A program made the position numbers and the translations under genes. A stretch of DNA of 21,167 bases from Bacteroidales bacterium UBA4788 (GTDB lineage: Bacteria > Bacteroidota > Bacteroidia > Bacteroidales > VadinHA17): assembly GCA_002402965.1 (NCBI GenBank), contig DHGW01000079.1, forward strand, positions 19,693 through 40,859, in the 5' to 3' direction. Of the stretch, positions 15,766 to 21,167 are shown piece after piece (position 1 is the stretch's first letter; every line of letters begins with the position of its first letter). The notes under the pieces are model-generated. The model worked only from the letters and a program-made list of their open reading frames with translations, did not search any database and was not told the origin of the DNA.

Positions 15766-18552
15766 TTAGTAATTCTCATGGTAGTCCTTTCTGCGTTCAT
15801 ACTTGAGATCCTGCAGCATACTTGCCCTGGCCCTGAGAGTGAAGTTCCAGCTCTTCATATAGCCCACGGGGATCCAGTTGAAACTCATCTCCCAGCAATG
15901 GAGGTCGCGACTGATGCCTACCCGGGTCATGGTAATCTCTTTTTGCTTGAAGTCAAATCCGGTATTGTAGTTGATTGCCATCTTGGATGTGAGTCTCACA
16001 TCCCCTGAGAGTGTCATTGTCTGCGTCACGTTTGACTTAAGTCCGGGTTTGCTGTAGCTGAAATTGTACGCCATCCTGAGTGACCACGGCACATCAAACC
16101 TGACATAGCCGTATTCGTCATAGCTGTTGCTTGCCAGAGGCAGGTTATCAGTGGCAGCTCCACCCTGTGCTCCCGGTTCGTCCAACGCTCCTCCCGCAAG
16201 CCTCTGGCCTCTCTGTCCTGAAGGTTGCTGTTGTTCCTGCTGATTGTTTTTGTTCTTGCCTCCAAGCAACTGCCCGAGGTCAAGATCCAGACTTGCGTTC
16301 AGGCTGGTCATCCTTGCCAGTCCGAGTCCCTGGCTGATGGCTAGCTGGTCCACCGTTCCTCCGGCAGCGTTCATCCCGTAGATGTTGAATGTGCTCCCTG
16401 CCTGGATGTTGATATTCTGTGCCAGTGTCGTCCGGAAGGACATATTCACAGGTGACCAGTTGAGCGAATCGGAGAAGATGTTATAGGATGTATTCAGGGA
16501 CAGGCTCTCGATTATCTTGACCTTTTTAGGTTTGCCGGTGGTGTCGTTCCTGGCAAAGACCTTGGCTTCCACGAGGTTGGTTATACTCAGCGAGACCGAT
16601 CCCGATCGCCTTCCAGAGGAGGGGGTTCCGTAGATGCTCCCCTCATAGATCGAATATTCTCTTCTTTGACCATTGACATTGTACTGGACGGAATCTAACA
16701 TGTCACTCGTCAGCCAGTCTGCCTCAGGCGAATAGGAGAAGCCAACTGAAGGTTTCAAAACATGTCTGATGGATTCTACCCTCGAACCCTTTTGGGTGAA
16801 GGTAAAGGTACCGTAAAGCGAAGGGTTGAAGGCAGCGCTCAGCGCAGGTACCAGTGCCTGACCGTAGCTCAGGCCGCGGATGGTGTCATTGACAACTGAA
16901 GGAACCACCATGTTCTTGCTCTCATCATAATAGTCAGGATCCCACCGTTTGTGTATCTGCTGCGTGTAAAGCACCCCGGTATACCGCAGCGAGGGAGAGA
17001 TTGAGAAATTACTGAAAGGCCTGAACTGCAGGCTGAGAGGCACCTCATGCTTAAACCCGTTCTTCATGCTTTTCCATACTGCACTGGTAAAAAGAAGGCT
17101 GTCATATGTGTCTATCTTGTTCTCGAAGGTGGCTGAATACTGAGTAGTCAGATCATGGTACCACCTGGTCTTTGCCACCGGCTTCCTGGGCTTGAACGGA
17201 TAGATGCGCGAGACATTGAAACTTCCCTTTGGCAGGTTCAGTACCATAGTCTTGTTCTGAACGTTCTGCGACTGGTTAAGGCTTGTTGAGAAGCTGATAG
17301 GCGTTCCTGCCCATGATTTCGAGTAGCTGATGCTCGACTGCCGGGTGGTTGTAACGTGGTCTGCCACCTCGTAGCTGTTGTTCTTGTCGTAGCCGCTGGA
17401 GCTCATGTTCACACTGGCCGAGAAGCGCGATCCGGGGTTGGCCTTGCCATCCTGTGAATGTGACCAGCTGATGCGGTAGTTGGTATTCTGGCCGTAATCA
17501 GGCATCCCCTTGTAACTGGTGATGTTGTTGGCATAGCTGAACGCGAAGGACCCCGAGAAACGGTACCGCAGACGATATGAAGTTGAGGCATCGGCAAGCC
17601 ATGTGCCGTTCGTGTAGATAGTACCTGTGAGTTTAAGGTCGAAGTAGTCGCTCAGCGCGAAGTAATATCCTCCGTTTGAAAGGAAATAACCGCGACGAGC
17701 CTCCTGTCCGTACTTCGGCATTACGATGCCGGAGGCTCTCTTCTGCTGTACCGGGAAGAAGCCAAAGGGGAGTATCAGCGGCAGCGGGATATCAGCCACC
17801 ACCATGTATGCCGGGCCGGAGACGATCTTTTCACCGGGGTAGACCTTGGCTTTCGGCAGGGCGAGGTAGAAATGAGGCTCTTCAGCATCACAGGTGGTGA
17901 ACTTGCTTCTGTTTACGTGCAGCGTGCCGTCCTCATGCCGCTTTGTGGTCAGACTCTGAAGATAGCCTCCCTCCTGCTCCGTGGTCACATTGCGTATGAC
18001 CCCCTTCTTCGACTTGAAGTTATAGGTAAGCTCCTTCGACTCAAACTCTTCCGAGCCATCCTTGTATTTTGGTAAACCTACCGGATTCCCGGCGGAGTCA
18101 GGTCTGAAGGTGGCATAAACCGATCCCGTCTCCATGTCAAGCACTATGGAATCGGCTGTCAGTTCAATTGTGCCGTAGGTGACCTTTGCGTTCTGCACCA
18201 GGCTCACCTTGCGGGTACGCAGGTCTGTCTTCATGTACCCTTCAGCATTGTAGATGATCGGTTCATCGACGGCATCCGGCGAGATAACCAGCGGTGCCTT
18301 CGCCCCTGCGGTGTCCTGCCCGGATATAAATGAATCCGTAAAAAGGGTGTCATTGATGAATAGGGGATTTGCAGCGGGATCTGTCACAGGAATACCGAGA
18401 GTGTCTGTACGCAAGCTCCTGATCGTGTCAGGCCTGACCTGCTCCTGTGCAGATAATGCCACAGTGAACAGAACCGGCATGAAAATTGACACAAACAATC
18501 TTTGTGAGACAAACTGCAGTTTAAATGCTATTTTTGCGTAGTCGTTGCGCAT
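15766..18552 (-). CDS. lptD: LPS-assembly outer-membrane protein LptD
   Basis: LptD forms the outer-membrane barrel that inserts lipopolysaccharide into the outer leaflet. From the ATG at 18552 it is 928 aa. A signal peptide ends near residue 35 (FTVALSA before QEQ). An OstA/LptA-like jelly-roll follows (about 98-230, with TADSIVLDMETG), then FGFFPVQQKRASGIVMP at the entry to a long beta barrel rich in alternating aromatic strands. The sequence ends without the usual terminal Phe (NY). The mature part has only two cysteines, C221 and C886. A Gln/Gly-rich stretch at about 766-803 is a probable loop. A longer reading from 18672 would overlap the divergent amidase gene and is unlikely. Confidence 0.9.
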   Translation of the reverse strand: MRNDYAKIAFKLQFVSQRLFVSIFMPVLFTVALSAQEQVRPDTIRSLRTDTLGIPVTDPAANPLFINDTLFTDSFISGQDTAGAKAPLVISPDAVDEPIIYNAEGYMKTDLRTRKVSLVQNAKVTYGTIELTADSIVLDMETGSVYATFRPDSAGNPVGLPKYKDGSEEFESKELTYNFKSKKGVIRNVTTEQEGGYLQSLTTKRHEDGTLHVNRSKFTTCDAEEPHFYLALPKAKVYPGEKIVSGPAYMVVADIPLPLILPFGFFPVQQKRASGIVMPKYGQEARRGYFLSNGGYYFALSDYFDLKLTGTIYTNGTWLADASTSYRLRYRFSGSFAFSYANNITSYKGMPDYGQNTNYRISWSHSQDGKANPGSRFSASVNMSSSGYDKNNSYEVADHVTTTRQSSISYSKSWAGTPISFSTSLNQSQNVQNKTMVLNLPKGSFNVSRIYPFKPRKPVAKTRWYHDLTTQYSATFENKIDTYDSLLFTSAVWKSMKNGFKHEVPLSLQFRPFSNFSISPSLRYTGVLYTQQIHKRWDPDYYDESKNMVVPSVVNDTIRGLSYGQALVPALSAAFNPSLYGTFTFTQKGSRVESIRHVLKPSVGFSYSPEADWLTSDMLDSVQYNVNGQRREYSIYEGSIYGTPSSGRRSGSVSLSITNLVEAKVFARNDTTGKPKKVKIIESLSLNTSYNIFSDSLNWSPVNMSFRTTLAQNINIQAGSTFNIYGMNAAGGTVDQLAISQGLGLARMTSLNASLDLDLGQLLGGKNKNNQQEQQQPSGQRGQRLAGGALDEPGAQGGAATDNLPLASNSYDEYGYVRFDVPWSLRMAYNFSYSKPGLKSNVTQTMTLSGDVRLTSKMAINYNTGFDFKQKEITMTRVGISRDLHCWEMSFNWIPVGYMKSWNFTLRARASMLQDLKYERRKDYHENY
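18529..18536 (+). promoter_or_regulatory. Predicted amidase-MCE promoter, -7 box
   Basis: TATTTTTG fits TAnnTTTG. A TTTG at 18501-18504 could serve as the -33 element, although the 24-nt gap is longer than usual. The box lies inside the start of lptD, so the amidase leader would be about 55 nt. Confidence 0.5.
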
Positions 18553-18569
18553 CCTTGACATGCCAGCGG

Positions 18570-18577
18570 CAAAACTA
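18570..18577 (-). promoter_or_regulatory. Predicted lptD-ridA promoter, -7 box
   Basis: On the minus strand this reads TAGTTTTG, a full TAnnTTTG match, 17 nt upstream of the lptD ATG. It falls inside the amidase leader, so the two divergent transcripts would overlap at their 5' ends by about 20 nt. Confidence 0.5.
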
Positions 18578-18598
18578 ATTAAAATTCGCATAGCAGTA

Positions 18599-19846
18599 AT
18601 GCGGCAGAGTACCAAAATAAGAGGGTTGAAAGATATTCTGGCAGGTGCCCTTCTGATGGCAGCAATAACCATGCCGGCAGGGCTCGGGGCGCAGCCATTG
18701 CCGGCAGAAAATGAATGGGTTGTGGTAATTGATGCAGGTCACGGAGGAAAAGACCCTGGTGCAGTAGGCTCAAAAGCCAGGGAAAAGAACATAAACCTGG
18801 CGGTTGCCCTGAAAACAGGTAAATATATAAGCAGTAACCTGAAGGAAGTTAAGGTAGTATATACCAGGGATGATGACACCTTCATAGGCCTTGCCGAGAG
18901 AGCGGAAGTGGCCAACAGGCACAAGGCTGACCTGTTTATCTCAATACACTCCAATGCCATGCCTGACAAGCGCTTTTCGGGGGCTGAGACCTATGTCCTG
19001 GGGCAGACGATGGATGAGGCAAACCTCCAGGTTGCCATGAAGGAGAACTCGGTTATCACCTTTGAAAAGGACTACGAAACAAAATATGAGGGATTTGATC
19101 CGAATTCGGTGGAGTCCTATATTATATTTTCACTGATGCAGAATACCTATCTCAAGCAGAGCACCGAGTTTGCGACCCTGATTCAGGATCAGTTCAGATC
19201 TCGCGTCGGGAGAAAGGACAGAGGTGTCAGGCAGGCCGGGTTCCAGGTGCTGTGGCGGACAACCATGCCGTCGGTTCTTGTTGAGCTTGGCTTTGTAACC
19301 AACCCGGAGGAAGAGAAGTTTTTGCTGTCAGAGCAGGGTCAGGACTACCTGGCATCAGCCATCTACCGTGCATTCAGGGATTACAAGCAGATGATAGACA
19401 ACAGGTCGGGCCTTAAGAACGGCAACGGAGTGGCATACGATGCTGTTTCACCGGCAGCCGTTTCTGACAGTGCTAAGGGGCGAAACGTTGAAGAGAAAGT
19501 TGGCAGCAACGACAGCACCGCTGGTTCTCCGGGTGCCGGACCCGTGGTAAGCACCACGGTGAAACCCCGAGCAGAAGCAAAAGAAGAAATACTCTTTATG
19601 GTGCAGGTGGCAGCAATGCCAAAGAACAGGGAGCTGAATCAGAGCATTTTAAATGGACTGGAACCGCTAAGCAAGATAGAAGACGGTGAGCGGATTAAAT
19701 ATGCGTCAGGAAAATTCGTTCTTTATGATGACGCCCTGAAACACAGACGGACACTGACAGGAAGATTTCCGGACGCGTTCGTAATTGCTGTCAGAAACGG
19801 GAAGATAATGCCTCTCAGGGAGGCACTTAATGCAAATAAAAGATAA
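18599..19846 (+). CDS. N-acetylmuramoyl-L-alanine amidase (Amidase_3) with SPOR-like C-terminus
   Basis: This zinc hydrolase cuts the bond between muramic acid and the stem peptide of peptidoglycan, typically during cell separation. From the ATG at 18599 it is 415 aa. A signal peptide ends near residue 31 (MPAGLGAQ). The Amidase_3 domain (about 40-262) has zinc ligands H48 (IDAGHGGKDPG), E62 and H117 (SISIHSNA-type, here FISIHSNA) and catalytic E229 (VLVELGFVTNP). After a Ser/Pro-rich linker, residues 331-410 (MVQVAA..., GKFVLY, FPDAFVIAVRNGK) resemble a SPOR-like peptidoglycan-binding fold. An upstream ATG at 18545 is possible, but the predicted transcript starts almost there and the later start gives a normal signal peptide. 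It lies 9 nt before the MCE gene. Confidence 0.93.
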   Translation: MRQSTKIRGLKDILAGALLMAAITMPAGLGAQPLPAENEWVVVIDAGHGGKDPGAVGSKAREKNINLAVALKTGKYISSNLKEVKVVYTRDDDTFIGLAERAEVANRHKADLFISIHSNAMPDKRFSGAETYVLGQTMDEANLQVAMKENSVITFEKDYETKYEGFDPNSVESYIIFSLMQNTYLKQSTEFATLIQDQFRSRVGRKDRGVRQAGFQVLWRTTMPSVLVELGFVTNPEEEKFLLSEQGQDYLASAIYRAFRDYKQMIDNRSGLKNGNGVAYDAVSPAAVSDSAKGRNVEEKVGSNDSTAGSPGAGPVVSTTVKPRAEAKEEILFMVQVAAMPKNRELNQSILNGLEPLSKIEDGERIKYASGKFVLYDDALKHRRTLTGRFPDAFVIAVRNGKIMPLREALNANKR

Positions 19847-19855
19847 CATAGCCCT

Positions 19856-20797
19856 ATGAAAATATCCCACGAGGTCAAAGTCGGTGCCGTTGCACTGATC
19901 ACAATCATCGCATTCATTCTGATGTTCGAGTTTCTCAAGGGCACTGCCCTCTTCACAAGCACTGACACATATCATATTGTATATGATAACATTGCAGGAC
20001 TGACTGAATCAAACCCGGTGGAGATAAACGGCTACCAGGCGGGTGTGGTACAGGATGTCAGGCTGATCAATGACGGATCAGGGAAAATAATTGTTTCACT
20101 CTCCGTAGATAAGAACTTCAATATTCCCCGGGACACCAGGGCAGAGATTACCACAGCCTCTCTCATTGCAGGCATGAAGATTGTCCTGCAAATGGGTGAG
20201 AGCAGCGAGATGTGCCACAGCCACGATACCCTGCAGGGTTATGTAGCCACCTCGATCATTGACAGGCTGGGTCAGACATTCTCCCCGCTGGAGGGAAATA
20301 TCACAAACATCATTGTTAAGCTTGATTCAGTGGTCTCAGCGCTGAATGACGTTTTCACACCGGAGTTGACAGGCAATATCAGATCCGCTATGTCAGATGT
20401 CAGTTCGGTAACCTCCGACCTGAGGGAGGTATCAGGCAGCAGCAAGGATGAGCTCACGGCAGCCATCGCTGATCTGCAGGCCTTCACAGCCATGCTTTCG
20501 GCAAACAGTACCACTCTTGATTCCACACTTAAGAATCTCGGAGGGATCTCAGAAGAACTGGCATCAGCAGACCTGGGAGAGACACTGGCCTCACTCCGCA
20601 CCTCCCTTGCCGGTCTTGAAAGCATTGTAAAAGGCATCAGCGAGGGCGAGGGGTCGGCAGGCAAGCTGATGACCAACGACAGTCTGTATAATAATCTTAG
20701 CAATACACTCGGCAGTCTTGACCTTTTGCTGCGAGACATGAAGGAAAATCCGAAGAAATACGTGCATTTCTCCCTTTTTGGCAAAAAGGCCGAATGA
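19856..20797 (+). CDS. MCE/MlaD-family lipid-transport protein
   Basis: This 313-aa protein has one N-terminal membrane anchor (residues 9-27, VGAVALITIIAFILMFEFL) followed by an MCE domain (about 38-115) with the typical IAGLTESNPVEINGYQAGVV segment. A long helical, Ser/Leu-rich C-terminal region (about 135-300) follows that could form a coiled coil or tunnel. MCE proteins sit in the periplasm as hexameric rings and move phospholipids between membranes with an MlaE/MlaF-type ABC transporter. No permease or ATPase gene for it is visible here. It follows the amidase by 9 nt, so the two are very likely cotranscribed, and it is the last gene before dnaA. Confidence 0.92.
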   Translation: MKISHEVKVGAVALITIIAFILMFEFLKGTALFTSTDTYHIVYDNIAGLTESNPVEINGYQAGVVQDVRLINDGSGKIIVSLSVDKNFNIPRDTRAEITTASLIAGMKIVLQMGESSEMCHSHDTLQGYVATSIIDRLGQTFSPLEGNITNIIVKLDSVVSALNDVFTPELTGNIRSAMSDVSSVTSDLREVSGSSKDELTAAIADLQAFTAMLSANSTTLDSTLKNLGGISEELASADLGETLASLRTSLAGLESIVKGISEGEGSAGKLMTNDSLYNNLSNTLGSLDLLLRDMKENPKKYVHFSLFGKKAE

Positions 20798-21120
20798 ATT
20801 GTTAAAATAATACTAAACAATAATAGATCACCCCGTTGCAGGGCTCCCTGGAAAGGTTTTCCAAACTTGGCATTTCAGGACCGGAATATCTTCAATTTTA
20901 TAAAGGACTGTGGTCCATTGCTTTCATCGTATATTATTGAATATGTGTATATTATAAATTTTGACCAATGTTTTTCACTTTAAGGACCTGATGGTCATCA
21001 CAGTAAAGAATAAATGCAAAAGTCAAGAGTAAAAATGTTTTTTTTTTACCTTTTTTTTTACAAATATTGTCCCGGGTTTCAGCACCAGAGAAAAAAAGCG
21101 ATTTTTTAATTTCAATCTGA
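20798..21120. other. AT-rich intergenic region upstream of dnaA
   Basis: These 323 nt hold no gene. A small hairpin TGGAAA-GGT-TTTCCA (20849-20863) follows the MCE gene but lacks a T run. Two long T tracts, T10 (21038-21047) and T9 (21051-21059), lie just before dnaA. One near match to a DnaA box (TGTGTATAT, 20944-20952, one mismatch to TGTGNATAA) and a weak -7-like AAATTTTG (20956-20963) are visible. It probably contains the dnaA promoter. An origin is possible, but a cluster of DnaA boxes is not seen. Confidence 0.45.
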
Positions 21121-21167
21121 ATGAACAAGTCACACGATGAGGTTTGGGGTAATTGTCTTGAAATAAT
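21121..21167 (+). CDS. dnaA: Chromosomal replication initiator DnaA, 5' end only
   Basis: The last 47 nt read MNKSHDEVWGNCLEI and run off the window. The pattern of a conserved Trp, a CL pair and a following hydrophobic residue (VWGNCLEI) is the start of DnaA domain I in Bacteroidota, which binds the helicase and regulators. The ATG at 21121 is in a sensible place after a long AT-rich leader. Only 15 residues are visible, so the call depends on this N-terminal signature and the context. Confidence 0.8.
   Translation, partial: MNKSHDEVWGNCLEI

Noticed and set aside
18553..18672. Longer N-terminus for LptD
   Set aside because: It would overlap the amidase start and place the signal peptide far from the N-terminus.

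Overview
The window looks like core chromosome of a member of the Bacteroidota, probably order Bacteroidales or a close relative. Four things point there. SecA is long (1105 aa), with the large insertion typical of the phylum. There is a DUF6913 gene and a Bacteroidota-type LptD. Boxes matching the Bacteroidota -7 consensus TAnnTTTG sit in front of most transcription units. Almost no gene has a Shine-Dalgarno sequence. No rRNA, tRNA, CRISPR array, prophage or insertion sequence was seen.

Layout, left to right. (1) 1-4229, plus strand: an AmmeMemoRadiSam block. It holds the 3' end of an AMMECR1-domain gene (possibly fused to a Memo domain outside the window), an 828-aa membrane protein with a degenerate spermidine-synthase-like domain, and the AmmeMemoRadiSam-type radical SAM enzyme, here with a twin-arginine signal. 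(2) 4262-6884, plus: ligA (NAD+-dependent DNA ligase) and a DUF6913 gene. (3) 6943-14033, minus: secA alone, then a repeat-rich spacer, then dnaX - histidine kinase - response regulator - ferritin, closed by a clear terminator. dnaX carries a run of ten A residues at the position where other bacteria make the short gamma form. (4) 14166-15251, plus: rpsF-rpsR-rplI. (5) 15369-18552, minus: lptD then ridA. (6) 18599 to the end, plus: an N-acetylmuramoyl-L-alanine amidase, an MCE/MlaD-like lipid-transport protein and the first codons of dnaA.

Most of the content is housekeeping: replication (ligA, dnaX, dnaA), protein export (secA), ribosome (S6, S18, L9) and envelope building (LptD, amidase, MCE protein). 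The least understood part is the left-hand AmmeMemoRadiSam block. There a membrane protein with candidate haem-ligand histidines sits between AMMECR1 and a radical SAM enzyme that appears to be exported. Other points worth attention are the dnaX slippage site, Shine-Dalgarno sequences found only in front of rpsR and rplI, and two structured intergenic repeat elements.
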